DNA of 64,000 nucleotides from Carpediemonas membranifera (Eukaryota; Fornicata). The notes under the pieces are model-generated. The model did not search any database, was not told the DNA's origin, and saw only the letters and a list, made by a program, of their open reading frames with translations. This document shows, piece after piece, positions 1 through 10,344 of this stretch. A program made the translations under genes and the position numbers. The stretch's first letter is position 1. Each line of letters opens with the position of its first letter. The DNA lies in contig JAHDYR010000069.1 of assembly GCA_019828565.1 (NCBI GenBank), positions 663,794 to 727,793 of the forward strand. The letters run 5' to 3'.

Positions 1-1195
1 CGCGCGTGTGAGCAGGTCGCGGAGAATGCGTAGAAAGGAGTCATCGTCACGGGCGTAGATGAATATGTCGTCGATGTAGGGGTTGGCGCCCTTGTACAAC
101 AGTGGGGCGAGCATGCCTTCGATCTCCCGCTGGAAGTGAGAAGGCGCGTTGCAAAGGCCGAACGGCATCCTGAGGAATTCCTCGTAGACGCCCGGGGCGG
201 TGAAGGCCGTCTTAGGCACGTCGTCTGGGTGCATGGCCACCTGCCAGTAGCCCGACGTCAGGTCTAGCGTCGCAAAGCGTGTGCAGCCCGACGCGAGGTT
301 GAGGAGTTCTCGCATGTTGGGGATCGGGTGCCGGTCGGGTACTGTCCAAGAGTTGAGGCGGCCGTAGTCGATACAGAGACGGTAGGCGTCGCCCTTTGCG
401 ACCAGGACGATGGGGCTTGCGTAAGGCCCCTCAGAGGGCTGTGTGATCTCGTCCTGGCGCAGGCGCTCGACGTATGGCAACAGCCACTCCAGCTTCTTCG
501 GGTGTAGGTTGCGCGGGCGAAGACGGATCGGAGGGGCGTTGTCGTAAAGCGGGATGCGCATAGGGGCAAACGAGCACGGCTGTTTGCTTATGACGGGGTC
601 GAATAGGTGATCGAACCGACGGAGGATCGAATGTAGCTCGTCGGTCTGGGCCTTGGTGGAGAGCTCGTGTATCTCACACGCGTCGGTGTGAAACTCGCTT
701 GAGGAGACGGCCTCGACGGGGGCGTCGAGGTACTTGTGGAGTGGGAGGCCATCGGTGGCGTCCTCCGGGCGTGAATCCGGAAGAAGTGGGATGTGGAGGC
801 CACTCTCGGAGAGATAACCGAGCGCGCGAAGCACGTCGCATCCAATGAGCACACGTTCAGTGGCGCGCGTCATGATGTAGAGGATGAGATCGACGATGAC
901 GTTTCCAGATGTGCTGGGCAACGTGATCCGCGCTTGGACGTAGTGAGTGATGAGGATGGGCTCATTGGTAACGGACTGAACAGTAAATGGCTTTTCAAGC
1001 TCATGTGTGACGAGTTGGAGCGTCTTAACGGAGGTTGTGGAGATGATCGTGATTGCGGAGCCGCTATCGATCAATATCACCTGTTCTTGGTCATTCACAG
1101 CTCCCTTAACTGAGAATGCAGTTGAAGCGGCAACTTCTTCGATAAAGGCATCATCACAAGCATTGTGTGCGACTTCGACTTCGTGGACTCCTGGA
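1..1195 (-). CDS. pol: Ty3/gypsy Pol, protease and reverse transcriptase (partial)
   Basis: Read on the minus strand, the frame is open from about 1195 to the window edge. It starts with an aspartic protease containing LIDSGSA (near 1060). Its C-terminal flap region ends in ERVLIGCDVLRALGY (near 830). The reverse transcriptase follows, with LDLTSGYWQVAMHPDD (near 240), RMPFGLCNAPSHFQRE (near 150) and the catalytic YIDD box (near 70). RNase H and integrase would lie outside the window. The frame overlaps the end of the upstream Gag frame, so a Gag-to-Pol frameshift is likely. Recognised from Ty3/gypsy motif order; the exact Pol start is not defined. Confidence 0.9.
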
Positions 1196-2284
1196 CGAGA
1201 GTTGATCAGCTTGGATCTGTCCCGGAGCACCATGTTCCCAGCGCGTCTCTCGTCGGGGGCGAGGCTGTGGCTGCTGGGATGACTGTTGCTGCTGCTTCTG
1301 AGCAGCTGGTGCCGGCTGTGGCTGAGCCGGTTTGTTGGCCGCTTGGGGCTGGCGTTGCGGCTGAGGTGCCGGTCTGGCGTCGCGGGCCGCGGCGGGGTGG
1401 CCTTTGGTAGCCTGGGGCTGTCCGGGCGTGCTGCCGCGGTGCGGGCAATCAGCCTTCCAGTGCATGCCTCCACAGGAGCACGCGTATGGAGGAGGGCGCC
1501 GGCGCTCGCGGCGGGATCTGGTGTTGGCGTTCTGGCTATGTTTCGGGCCAGTGCTGGAGCTCGTGATGGAGCTCGTGCTGGAGGATGTGATGGATATGTC
1601 TTGAATCACGCTTCCGAGGACTTCACGGGCGTCAATGGCGTGCAGTATGAGCTCGCGCGTGTGCACAAATAAGCTATCGATGTCCCGGGCGCCAGAGAGG
1701 TCCCACTTTTGCTGAATACGGTTGGCAAGTGAGACCGGGCGAAGGGCGGCGATAAAAGCTTTGGCGATGATCTTATCGAGTCCGCGGGTGGGGCTGGCTT
1801 TTCTCGGGGTGTCCTGCTCACTCGGCGTGCTGTCTGGCTTCTGGGTGATGACCTTGCTGAGGGCGGCCTCGTCTTCATCCACCTCGGCGGGCTCGGGCTC
1901 TGGCTTGGCGCCGAGCTCGGCGTTGAGAAGGGCATGGGCGTGGGAGCGCAGCTCCTCGGTCTCAGCCATGAGACGAGATACGGCCTCGATCGTGGACTTG
2001 GTTCGGTCCTGCGTGAGGGCCCGGATTTCTTGGATGGTTTTCTCAAGGGTTCTCGGGAAAGAAAGAGCGGTGATTTCGGCGAGAAGTTCTGCGTCGTTGA
2101 GTGCTTCGACGTCGACGTTGCGGACAAATCGGACATGACTGACTTGATCCTCGGTGAGGCACTCGTAAGCCGTTATGACGGTTGTGGTAGGAGCATGCTT
2201 CTGCGCGAACGTGAGGGCGCGTTTGAACGCGCGAACGGACTCTCTAGAGAAGTCCGATAGTGATGGCGGAATCCAATTATTCAT
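1154..2284 (-). CDS. gag: Ty3/gypsy Gag with one zinc knuckle
   Basis: A 376-residue frame directly upstream of the protease frame. The N-terminal half is helical and charged, as expected for a capsid-like region. A single CCHC-type knuckle (CSCGGMHWKADCP, near residue 270) is followed by a long Gln/Pro/Arg-rich tail typical of a nucleic-acid-binding Gag C-terminus. The first codon lies only a few bases from the broken end of a DIRS tyrosine-recombinase frame. No LTR or leader is visible upstream, so the 5' part of this gypsy copy is missing. Function follows from position and knuckle, not from capsid similarity. Confidence 0.75.
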   Translation of the reverse strand: MNNWIPPSLSDFSRESVRAFKRALTFAQKHAPTTTVITAYECLTEDQVSHVRFVRNVDVEALNDAELLAEITALSFPRTLEKTIQEIRALTQDRTKSTIEAVSRLMAETEELRSHAHALLNAELGAKPEPEPAEVDEDEAALSKVITQKPDSTPSEQDTPRKASPTRGLDKIIAKAFIAALRPVSLANRIQQKWDLSGARDIDSLFVHTRELILHAIDAREVLGSVIQDISITSSSTSSITSSSTGPKHSQNANTRSRRERRRPPPYACSCGGMHWKADCPHRGSTPGQPQATKGHPAAARDARPAPQPQRQPQAANKPAQPQPAPAAQKQQQQSSQQPQPRPRRETRWEHGAPGQIQADQLSSRSPRSRSRTQCL

Positions 2285-2900
2285 TTCGGAAAGTGATCAC
2301 TGTGCCGGGGCGAAGAGATTGGAACATTTACATAAACTGCGGACGTGGATGCCTTATGACAGCCGTCGGGGGTCTCGATGATGTCCCTGCGTGATAGGGC
2401 CAGGACCTCACCAGGGCGCGACACGGAGGCATAACACGTCAGCGCGAATGTCATTAGCTGCCGCCACTGGTGGCACATGAGGTCCTCGGGTGTCCGGGTG
2501 AGGACTGCATTGATCCACTTGAGCCTGACAGGTGCCGCGGGGCCGTGTGCTGCTGTCGTCGAGGCCGTAGCTGCTTCTGCTACGATTGGCCAGAAGTCCT
2601 CGGCGAGGGCGTAGGTGTCTGGAAGCACGCGGTGGGCAAACCTGACTATCACCCCGGCCTTGGCCATGATGCGGTCCTTTCCAGCGGTGTGGGCCTGTTC
2701 GTCAGCCCAGCGCTTGGCTGCCTCGACCGGGGGGAGTGTGGACGCGTAGGCCAGGAAGCCCGCAAGGGTCCTCGCGTAGTCTTGCCGTGTGGCCCGAGCG
2801 AGGCCACCGAACATCGCATGCTCGCTTAGGCCTGTGACAAACGCGTCGGAAGGCACAGGGCGACTAGTCTGTGCTTTCCATTGGCGCCTGGCAGCTCTGA
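2281..2900 (-). pseudogene. DIRS tyrosine recombinase, C-terminally truncated
   Basis: This frame carries a SAM-like N-terminal core domain (ATRQDYARTLAGFLAYAS) and the start of the catalytic domain with the first arginine in YASVSRPGEVLALSRRDI. The sequence then runs into the gypsy Gag boundary. The lysine, HxxR and nucleophilic tyrosine motifs are absent, so it cannot be a working recombinase. Comparison with the complete recombinases at 6054 and 10584 shows what is missing. Confidence 0.75.
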
Positions 2901-4500
2901 CCCTGGCTGTGCTGGGATTGAGAAGTACATCTTCTCGGGCGCCAGCCTTTTTAAGGCGAGTATAGGAGCGGACCTGATGTCCGGCAAGACCAGAAACGTT
3001 ACGGAGCGTAGTTGTCGAGGGTCTCGGTCTCCTAGAGGCTCTATGATACGGTAGAGCTTGGCTAGCACCTTTGGGACCATGGCCCAGGGGGGCGCAAGGA
3101 AGACTCTCCGACCGCACCAGTTCTGGTTCAGACCGTCTCCGGAGAACGGCACGGAGCGGCTGGTGTACGACGGGAGGAGCAGCTCCTTCGTGGGGTGACC
3201 AGTCAAGTCGACCTCGGCCGGCCCCCACGAGTCTAACATGCGGCGGAGCACGCCCGCCGGGGTTTGCCAGTCCGTCTTGGTGAACCTTGACAGCGAGTCG
3301 GCGGCTATATTCAGGTGGCCTGCGGTGTGTCGAGCCCTCAAGCTGACGCCTCTCTCCGATAGGAGCGTGAAGAAGGACAGCGACTCGGAGACCACCTCTG
3401 GTGGCGCGCGAGTGGAGGCCTGCTTGTTGAGCCAACCAACTGCCGCCGTCGAGTCGGAGAACACCGTTATCTCCCCTGCCCTGCAGGTCTAAGCCCGAGG
3501 ACTCGAGCAGACGGCGCACAGCGGTCACCGAGGCCAGGAACTCCTTGGCGGTGATATGCAAGTGTGCTAGTGAGGGTGGCACGGGAAGGGAAAGCTGTAT
3601 ATCGGGGGCACCCGGCTGCCGGATGACAGCTCCCATCCCCTCGTCCGACGCGTCTGATATAACGGTGACATCTATCGCCGGATGCATGCCCCACAGGGTC
3701 ATAAGGCTGTCGAACGACCGATGAGGCACGTTCCTCATTCGTCTGGCCCACTCTTGCAGAGCTCGTTCTGCTTGGGGAGTGTTGGGGGCTGCGGAGACCT
3801 GAAGGGGTCGAAGCCATGCCCTGCCGTCCTGCCATGCGATAGACGCGAACGAGAGCTTGCCTAGGAGGGACTGCCACTCCCGCCCTGATGGTGGCACGAG
3901 TAGAGCTTCGTCCAGTTTCGCCGCGTACTTGGTGGCTTTCGCCTGCGTGATAGTGATGCGTCTCGCGGCCAGGTCGACCCTGAAGCCTAGGTACTCTATC
4001 ACCCCTGCCAGGAGTCAGCATTGACTTGGCCAGGTTGAGGATGAGGCCTAGCTGCTGCATGCACTTGACGATACCGGGGACTACACGCTTGAGGTGGCTC
4101 TGCGGTGCTAGGACGGCCCAGTCGTCCAGATATACAGCTACCTTCACCCCGAAGCGGTGGGATATGATGGACGCGGCGGATATCATGACGCGCTGAAACA
4201 CATAAGGCGCTGCTGTCCAGCCGAAGGGAAGCACCTGGAACTGGTAGAACTGGCCGGCGTAGGCAAAGCCGAGAAGCGTTCTGTCCGATGGCTTCACGCC
4301 GAGTTGGTAGTAGCCTGAGCGTAGGTCTAGCTTCACTGCGCTGTCGTCCGGGGCTGCGATCTCCAAGAGGCGCTTGAGGCCGAAAAGGCGGAACACCCGC
4401 CGTTCCTTCGTGACGTCGTTCAACGTTCTGAGATCGTGTATCAGTCGCGGGGAGCCGTCGGACTTTGGAGTAGTGAATATGGGGAGACTAGACGAGGCCT
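2826..4500 (-). pseudogene. DIRS reverse transcriptase and RNase H, frameshifted
   Basis: The RT starts near 4500 with a PKSDGSPRLIHDLRTLND block, followed by KLDLRSGYYQL, the LPFGWTAAPYVFQR block and the catalytic VYLDDWAVL. The frame changes near 4010, where YLGFRVDL and the RT thumb continue. RNase H begins with VISDASDEGMGA (near 3660). After another shift near 3464 it continues as DSTAAVGWLNKQ and HLNIAADSLSR. The motif order is that of DIRS/Ty3-type RT-RH. At least two frame changes are needed to read it through. Confidence 0.8.
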
Positions 4501-5376
4501 GCGACTGCAGATGCGCACGACTTGGGACTTGACGAGCTCCTGCATGAGTGGTCGGAGGCACTCGGAGGCCGCGGGCGATAGGGGTCGGGGCTTGGGCTGA
4601 CGTGGCGACCCGGTGATCTCGATCGGGACGCCTGCCTCGATCCACGAGACCACGTCTGAGGGCGCTCCCGAGGCGGACCAGAGCTGATGACGGGCTATCG
4701 TGGGAAATGTGAGGAGTCTCGGAGGAGGAGAGAGACGTTGAGGAGGGATGTGCGAGTGTGAGAGGTGGTGAGAGAGATCTTGAAGATGGCTTGTTACTGG
4801 CGGCTTCTTTTTCGGTCCGGGCTTGCCCGCCTTGAAGGCGGAGCGCTCTTGCTGAGCCTGGGCCAGACGGGGAAATTTTGCCAGCGTGTGAAGAATGCGC
4901 TGCTCGAGCTCCAGTTGGCGCGTGGCAACATCGGCGTGTTGGGCGTCTCTCGGCGGGGTGGCGATGAAAGCCTTTGAAGCGATGCTCACAGCTGCGGCTG
5001 CCTGGTAGCCGTAACGGTCCTTGATGTCGAGAGATCGGTGGCGTGCGTAGAGCTCGAGCAAGATGACGTCGATGTCGATCGGCTCCTCGTAGCGCATCAT
5101 ACGGTATATGCGCTCGATCCAATCAGCTTCCTCGCGCATTGAGGAGGACTGAGGCTTGGACCAGCCCTCGTTGCGGGTGTTCCTCTGCAGCTCCTGCACA
5201 CGAGCGTTCATGAGGAGTAGTTCCTTGCGTAGGACCTTAAGTTCATCTTCTTCGACTGGTTGGACGTTCCCCTGCTCGTCAGGGGCTCTGACTTCTTCTG
5301 CTTCTCCTTCCATCTCTCCTTCTGCCTGATTCGATCTCCTCCCGCCAAACGAATCATCAATCAAATCGCCTATCAA
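4441..5376 (-). CDS. DIRS Gag-like protein (first array member)
   Basis: A frame of 311 codons at the 5' end of the element. The N-terminus is acidic and contains a predicted coiled-coil segment (about residues 45-75). A helical region with an aromatic/charged pattern follows. The C-terminal third is Ser/Pro-rich and overlaps, in another frame, the start of the reverse transcriptase. The first Met (5376) or a Met near 5314 could be the start. Position before the RT and the similar layout of the other DIRS Gag frames support the call; there is no diagnostic motif. Confidence 0.55.
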   Translation of the reverse strand: MIGDLIDDSFGGRRSNQAEGEMEGEAEEVRAPDEQGNVQPVEEDELKVLRKELLLMNARVQELQRNTRNEGWSKPQSSSMREEADWIERIYRMMRYEEPIDIDVILLELYARHRSLDIKDRYGYQAAAAVSIASKAFIATPPRDAQHADVATRQLELEQRILHTLAKFPRLAQAQQERSAFKAGKPGPKKKPPVTSHLQDLSHHLSHSHIPPQRLSPPPRLLTFPTIARHQLWSASGAPSDVVSWIEAGVPIEITGSPRQPKPRPLSPAASECLRPLMQELVKSQVVRICSRRPRLVSPYSLLQSPTAPRD

Positions 5377-5491
5377 ATCTCATAAAGATTCACCTCGGAT
5401 CTCCCGGATCTCGGAGGCTTGCCCAGGACGCCGCATTTGGCGTGTCTCCGCCCCGTCGCGGAATTGTCACGTCGCCGTTGGTCTCGGCAAC

Positions 5492-5528
5492 GACTGTTAG
5501 TCGACAACAGTCGAAGTCTCCAATTGAT
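5492..5528 (-). repeat. split direct repeat B2 of second DIRS element
   Basis: This 37 bp unit is identical to B1 at 5787-5823. It contains an inverted repeat, CGACTGTT then AACAGTCG around AGTCGAC, which resembles a tyrosine-recombinase core site. It is followed by CTAATCAAATTTATA, also found after B2 of the third family at 10075. Confidence 0.85.
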
Positions 5529-5560
5529 CTAATCAAATTTATACTCCTGGATCAGGCTGA

Positions 5561-5789
5561 GCGTCTTGCTCGTCGTCAGCCATTTCCAGGGATGTGCCGA
5601 ACAGGGGAGGTTTTCCCCCTTGGTTAAATTGGCTTAAACGTCCCAGGTCACCAGCCGAATATTTTCCACGAATCTAGAAGATTCTCCCGAATCTTTTGGG
5701 TTTGGGTCCAGGTGATCGGCACCCCACTCGGACCCTTGTGGACCGCGCCCCAAGGCGCACTGTGTCTACGTCTACGACGGTACGCCGAC
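5561..5789 (-). repeat. split direct repeat A2 of second DIRS element
   Basis: 229 bp matching 9810-10038 (A1). The unit ends in GCCGAC next to B1. It includes the untranslated leader and the first Gag codons (Met-Ala-Asp-Asp-Glu-Gln-Asp), so the Gag start codon lies inside the repeat. Confidence 0.9.
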
Positions 5790-5823
5790 TGTTAGTCGAC
5801 AACAGTCGAAGTCTCCAATTGAT
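5787..5823 (-). repeat. split direct repeat B1 of second DIRS element
   Basis: 37 bp identical to B2 at 5492-5528. It sits between the recombinase 3' flank and A2, and overlaps the GAC core shared with A2. Confidence 0.85.
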
Positions 5824-6053
5824 GTATCCCGCCATCAAATAAATATAATTGAGACACCCCTTACCGAGTTCTATAGACCCTATATGGTCGTCCGCCCCTC
5901 CTCTTCTGACGTTAGTTTTTTCACCATGACCTTGACTTTGCAACTGGGCATAATGGTTCTTTGGTCTCTGTCTTCGCTTCTGTTCTTATTTTTAACACTC
6001 ATTTGTACACATTGTGCTCTTCTTATCTTCTATATCTTCTATCTACAGTTAGC

Positions 6054-7190
6054 TCAGCTCCATGCGCTTCTGGACAGTCGTATTGCTTCACTGATGTACG
6101 TTTGTACTGAGTCTTGCGCCCGCCATCCCCCCAAGGCTTGCACCACTTCCATTGGAGTTCCAGATTCAACCAGATGTACTGCGGCGCCGCGGCGGAAGGA
6201 ATGTCCGGTGGCCTTGAATACTTCCTCGAGGTCCATCATCATTTCGAATCGCGCCCACGGCTCCTGCGCCCCCTTCAACGCGGACCGGCTCTCTCGTAGT
6301 GTTGCCTGGCTATGGGTGTACGAACGCCACAAGGGGCCTTCATCTGGTAGGTTACTCATGTGCATGGCGAGCCACCAGGCTGGTGACCGCAGCTGGTCGT
6401 CGGCTGAGGGAACCAACTTCAGCGTCGCTTCATCCCTTGTCTTTGTGTGTCGTATCGTAATCTCCAGCGCGCCGTCTGCTCCGCCGTGCCTCACATCCTC
6501 TGTCTTGAGTGCCCGGATCTCGCCTGCTCGCGACACTGTCGCAAACGTCACCAGGCCAAAGGCAATTGCCTGAGTGAGGGGCGGGGTCGCGTGTGCCCCG
6601 GCTGACCTAGCCGCAGCCTCCAGCGTCTCACGCCTGATTGGCCAAGCCTTCCCAGTCTTACGTCCGGGCGTTAGCTCGCATCGGCCTGCTAGCCTCGCAC
6701 CTGCCCTGGTCAGGGCCCGATGCAACCTTGTCGTCTCAGCGCTCTCGCCCAGTGCCTCCAGTCCCATTCTGATGTTCGCCTCCTTCGTGATGAATGTGTC
6801 TCTGGCGACGAAGGGGATTTCGGAAAATAGATACAACATCAGTGTGTCTGCCGGCTCAATGGCGTCAAGGAGCTCGGCGAACTCGTGCAACCACTCGCGG
6901 TCTGTGAGTTCCTGCCTTGCTCGGTCCAGCGTCGCCTGTGCCGTGTCCCTGGCCGTCGGGGCAGGGTCGTCCTGAGGTAAGTCACAGTCAGAGTCACAGT
7001 CGGGGTCATGCCGGACTGATGATCGGAAAAACGTGAATTTGGCTGTCTCTGCGGCGATGCGCTGCCTGGTAGATACTTCCTTGTCCATGAGGAGGGGGTT
7101 ATTCGTGAGCTGGGCCTCTATTTGACTACTCTTGACTCTTGGCTCGCGTGTCCATTGACACGAGAGGTGGCCTCTCTCTGGGGTCTGACC
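6054..7190 (-). CDS. DIRS tyrosine recombinase (second family)
   Basis: This is the integrase-like enzyme that inserts the circular DIRS DNA. All catalytic landmarks are visible in order: first arginine in TVSRAGEIRAL, lysine in RHTKTRDE, HxxR in TGHSFRRGAAV, tryptophan in ALGGWRAQ and the nucleophile in QTYISEAI. The frame is open far upstream, to 9227, over the RT-RNase H frame, so the true start is uncertain. In DIRS-1 the recombinase and RT frames are also known to overlap strongly. It appears intact. Confidence 0.85.
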   Translation of the reverse strand, partial: GQTPERGHLSCQWTREPRVKSSQIEAQLTNNPLLMDKEVSTRQRIAAETAKFTFFRSSVRHDPDCDSDCDLPQDDPAPTARDTAQATLDRARQELTDREWLHEFAELLDAIEPADTLMLYLFSEIPFVARDTFITKEANIRMGLEALGESAETTRLHRALTRAGARLAGRCELTPGRKTGKAWPIRRETLEAAARSAGAHATPPLTQAIAFGLVTFATVSRAGEIRALKTEDVRHGGADGALEITIRHTKTRDEATLKLVPSADDQLRSPAWWLAMHMSNLPDEGPLWRSYTHSQATLRESRSALKGAQEPWARFEMMMDLEEVFKATGHSFRRGAAVHLVESGTPMEVVQALGGWRAQDSVQTYISEAIRLSRSAWS

Positions 7191-7219
7191 TGCGGCTCGC
7201 ATGGCCCTGTGTCTTGCCA

Positions 7220-9227
7220 TCACCCATGGGGCGGACAAAGCTGTGCCAATGTCGACCTCACCGGCACCCAGTAAGCCACGAAAGGGATACGATCCTTCCC
7301 GGCGAACAAGTTCTCTATCTCTGTGCCGGTCCACCAGTGTGCCGGCAGCGTGACTTCGATTTTGTCCTGGGACATCCGGTTCAGGTCCAGGTCCACGTTG
7401 GTGCCTCTCTGCGGTGCGATTACTACCACTCCCCTGGGCTGCTGGGCTGGGGTGACCTCTGACTGTTGCCATATCTCTCTCAATCTGGCGGTCACGCGGG
7501 GTAAGAGCGCAACTGGTGGGACTGCGATTGACCTGCACTCGGTCCAGTCCGCCGTGAAGGCGTCTTCTACATAGCCCAAGTCCTCTGGCAGGAAAGTTCG
7601 TGTTGCGAACAGCGATCTGTCGGTTGTGCCCCACTGCTCTGCTGCCCTCGCCGCTAGTGATGCCGGCATCGCCCAGTCGAGCTTCTTGAATCTCGAGAGG
7701 TCGTCCGCTGTGGTGTTGAGCAGACCCGGGACGTGCTTTGTTCGCACCCTCGCCCCGATCGCGTGTAAGAAGTCGTGGAGCTCCTTCACCTCTCGTCGCA
7801 TGTGGGCCGGTGCCTTTGTACTGCTCTTCCCGATCCAGGCCAGTGCTGACGTGTTGTCGCCGACTAATAAGACGTCCCTGCCGGCTATCCTCCGCTCCCA
7901 GCGGCGCAGCGCTATGTCCATGGCCTTCGCCTCCTTGCAGTTGATTGATTTGCCTACGAATGTCTGGTCGAACGTGTCCTGAAACGAGTCGGTCCCGAAC
8001 TCTGTCCAGATGGCGCCACCGTAAGCATGGTCGCTCGCGTCCGTCTCGATCCGAATCTCTCTCCCGTTCGTGAGAAAGCACCAGTGCGGGTCTCTCCTCA
8101 GTGTTCTCGCCCACCACCGCAGGTCTGTCCTCGCTTCCTGTGGGATGTCCTTCTTCGTGCCCCGTAACTTTCCTGCGAGTGAGGCCGCCGCACATTGAAG
8201 CTCGCGTAGCCTGGGCAGGGCCCGAGCTCCCACGGCGAACCGTGCGAACAGCAGCTTCCCGATGAGGGCTTGGAGGTCCTTGACTAGGAACCGTCTCTCC
8301 TTCTGCAGTCTGTCGATCAAGCTGATCATGTCTGTGGCCTTTCTCTCTGTCAGGTACATGCATCCCTCTGCTGAGTTGATCACCACCCCGAGGTACTCGA
8401 GCTCCTGCGTTGGCACAGCAACAGACTTCTCCTGCGAGATTACCATGCCGAGTCTTCTCATCAGCGCGAGTATGCCTGGCATCTTCTCCGCGAGTGATGC
8501 GCGTGAGTGGTCTGCGAACAGCAGGTCGTCTAGGTATACGAACACCTGCACGCCAAACTCTCTTCGAATAATCTTTGCCGCCTGGGCGGTGACCCTCTGG
8601 AATGCCTCTGGTGCTGTGTTGAGGCCGAAGGGCAGGGCTCTCCACCGATATGTTGTTCCTTCGTGGGTAATCCCCAGGTACTCCTTGGCCTCCTCCGCCA
8701 TGAGCACCTGGTAGTAGCCGGACTTCAGGTCGACGCTCGTCAACCATGCCCCCTGTGCCAGATTGGCCGCCACCTCCATCAACCCCTTCAACCGAAACTT
8801 GCGGACCTGTTGGAAAAAAGTTGACCGGCCGGAGGTCGTGTATGAGTCTCCAATCCGATGGTTTCTTCGGAATCAGGAAGACCGGGGATATGTTGCTCGC
8901 CGTTGCTACCTCTAAAGCTTGAATGTTCACTAGCTCCTTCAGCATCTCGCTTATTGGGCCTTCCCTCCCGTTCGCTCTCGGGGCGTTGGGCGTTGCCGGG
9001 GCTACCTTCACCCCGTCTCTCAGTGTGCTCACGACCTCCTTGCTGGCCCCCAAGGCCTCCCACTCCCTCCAGGCGCGGCTCATCGAGCCCACCACCTGTG
9101 CCCGGGACACCGGGCAAGAGTCGGGCGGAGCGTCGTACGACTTGCGTGACTGCGCAGCTTTGATCGGTTGCTTGTCTGTTGATGTCTCTTGCTCTTGTAC
9201 TTGCTTTCTTGCTTCTTCTCGTCTCAT
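7220..9227 (-). CDS. DIRS reverse transcriptase/RNase H (second family)
   Basis: The N-terminal part (9227 to about 8815) has a Ser-Arg-Ala-Trp-Arg-Glu-Trp segment and the RT block LIPKKPSDWRLIHDLRPVN. The frame shifts at a run of six T near 8812, after which FRLKGLMEV continues. Then follow SVDLKSGYYQVLM, LPFGLNTAPEAFQR and the catalytic VYLDDLL. RNase H has IETDASDHAYGG, CKEAKAMD, VGDNTSALAW and GLLNTTADDLSR. The last ~150 residues have no clear domain. Only one frame change is needed, at a homopolymer, so the element may be intact in reality. Confidence 0.85.
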
Positions 9228-9832
9228 AGTGCTCGTAAACGTAGATAGTGCCTTTTATTGTCTTCGAGGTGGGCATAACCTCTTCTTGGCCGCTTATTGC
9301 TGCCCCGGGGCCGCATTGCGGTTGCCCGAGGCGTTCGAAGCTGTGAAGTGGCGCTGTGGGGAGCGCTGGAAGTACATGTTGCGCGAGAAAGGCTTACGGA
9401 TCTGCTGGCGATGGCGGAAGCTCTGGGCGGAGGGGCTTTCTTCGCTTTCGCGGCTAGCTTGATGAATTCTCGCGGGTTGTTCTCGGTTGCAGCTGTAACT
9501 TGGAAGTAGCGTGCGGCGTCCTCCCCGGCGTCGTCGAGGACACGGAGGAACTCAAGGCGGCGCTCGATAATGATGTTCACTTTGGTTGCTATGGTCTCAA
9601 TAGACGTGGTTGCGGGGTCAGCAAGAACGGTCTTGATCTCGGCGTGAATAGCACGCAGGTGCGAGAATTCCTTTGTGACGGCCGGGATCTTAGAAGGCTT
9701 TCGAGTGTCCTCGGCATTGGTCCGAACGTCCTCAACAGACTCAACAAGGCTTGCAATTGTCTCAGCCTGAGTCTTGACGAGCTCCTCGAGTTGGAGGAGC
9801 TTACTGGCTGCGTCTTGCTCGTCGTCAGCCAT
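9224..9832 (-). CDS. DIRS Gag-like protein (second family)
   Basis: A 202-residue frame starting at the ATG within repeat A1. The N-terminus is acidic with a coiled coil (about residues 10-45). A helical middle part contains RRLEFLRVLDDAGEDAARYF, closely matched by RRLEFLRLYDSHSDTAARYF in the third-family Gag. The C-terminus is Arg-rich and basic. The shared core with the third-family protein supports a structural Gag role; there is no zinc knuckle. Confidence 0.7.
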   Translation of the reverse strand: MADDEQDAASKLLQLEELVKTQAETIASLVESVEDVRTNAEDTRKPSKIPAVTKEFSHLRAIHAEIKTVLADPATTSIETIATKVNIIIERRLEFLRVLDDAGEDAARYFQVTAATENNPREFIKLAAKAKKAPPPRASAIASRSVSLSRATCTSSAPHSATSQLRTPRATAMRPRGSNKRPRRGYAHLEDNKRHYLRLRAL

Positions 9833-10038
9833 TTCCAGGGATGTGCCGAACAGGGGAGGTTTTCCCCCTTGGTTAAATTGGCTTAAACGTCCCAGGTCAC
9901 CAGCCGAATATTTTCCACGAATCTAGAAGATTCTCCCGAATCTTTTGGGTTTGGGTCCAGGTGATCGGCACCCCACTCGGACCCTTGTGGACCGCGCCCC
10001 AAGGCGCACTGTGTCTACGTCTACGACGGTACGCCGAC
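9810..10038 (-). repeat. split direct repeat A1 of second DIRS element
   Basis: 5' repeat of the element, matching 5561-5789. Its outer end GCCGAC is fused directly to the B2 core of the next, different DIRS family. Confidence 0.9.
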
Positions 10039-10074
10039 CATTTGGTCGACGATAATCGACTATTCCAAATTGAT
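10036..10074 (-). repeat. split direct repeat B2, third DIRS family copy A
   Basis: 39 bp matching 10342-10380 and 14477-14515. It contains the near-palindrome GACCATTTGGTC followed by GACGATAATCGAC. It shares the GAC core with A1 of the second family. Confidence 0.85.
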
Positions 10075-10114
10075 CTAATCAAATTTATATTCCGTTTGGC
10101 GGCCTTGGCCCGTC

Positions 10115-10344
10115 ATCCGTGTCGCCTTCGGCCATCCTCACGGTTTCTGCTGGAGGGATACGATCTGCTCGCGATCGGGACGGATCAAGACCGTATCCAC
10201 AATCATATCTTTCGAGATTTTCTAAATATTTTGGCCATCTTTCTCGTGTCCCCGGAATCCTGTTCTGACACACCCTGACCCAGCAGTGTCAGGGCGTGAG
10301 CCACGCCCGAGGCGTGATAGCTTACATATCGATGATATGCCGAC
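10115..10344 (-). repeat. split direct repeat A2, third DIRS family copy A
   Basis: About 230 bp matching A1 at 14249-14479 and the equivalent region before 24674. It includes the Gag start codon and first codons (Met-Ala-Glu-Gly-Asp-Thr-Asp). The A1 copy has one extra G in a G run. Confidence 0.9.

Larger units (their letters stand above)
2285..5494 (-). mobile_element. DIRS-type retroelement, first array member (3' truncated)
   Basis: Gag-like, reverse transcriptase/RNase H and tyrosine recombinase pieces occur in this order on the minus strand. The 5' end meets the next DIRS element at a GAC core (5492-5494). The 3' end is lost: the recombinase stops near 2285, before its HxxR and tyrosine motifs, where it abuts the gypsy Gag. 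The internal frames are broken by several shifts, so this copy is dead. Its protein sequences differ clearly from the other DIRS families in the window. Confidence 0.8.
5492..10038 (-). mobile_element. DIRS-type retroelement, second family (complete)
   Basis: Minus-strand order is repeat A1 (10038-9810), Gag (9832-9224), RT-RNase H (about 9227-7220), tyrosine recombinase (about 7190-6054), a 3' non-coding stretch, then B1 (5823-5787), A2 (5789-5561) and B2 (5528-5492). This A-internal-B-A-B layout is the split direct repeat known from PAT-like DIRS elements. Both ends carry the same GAC core. The only obvious coding defect is a frame change in a run of six T (minus strand) near 8812. Confidence 0.9.

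Noticed and set aside
6054-9227. A single 1057-residue protein on the minus strand
   Set aside because: It joins the RT N-terminus and the recombinase through ~500 codons of shadow sequence; the real RT-RNase H lies in another frame.
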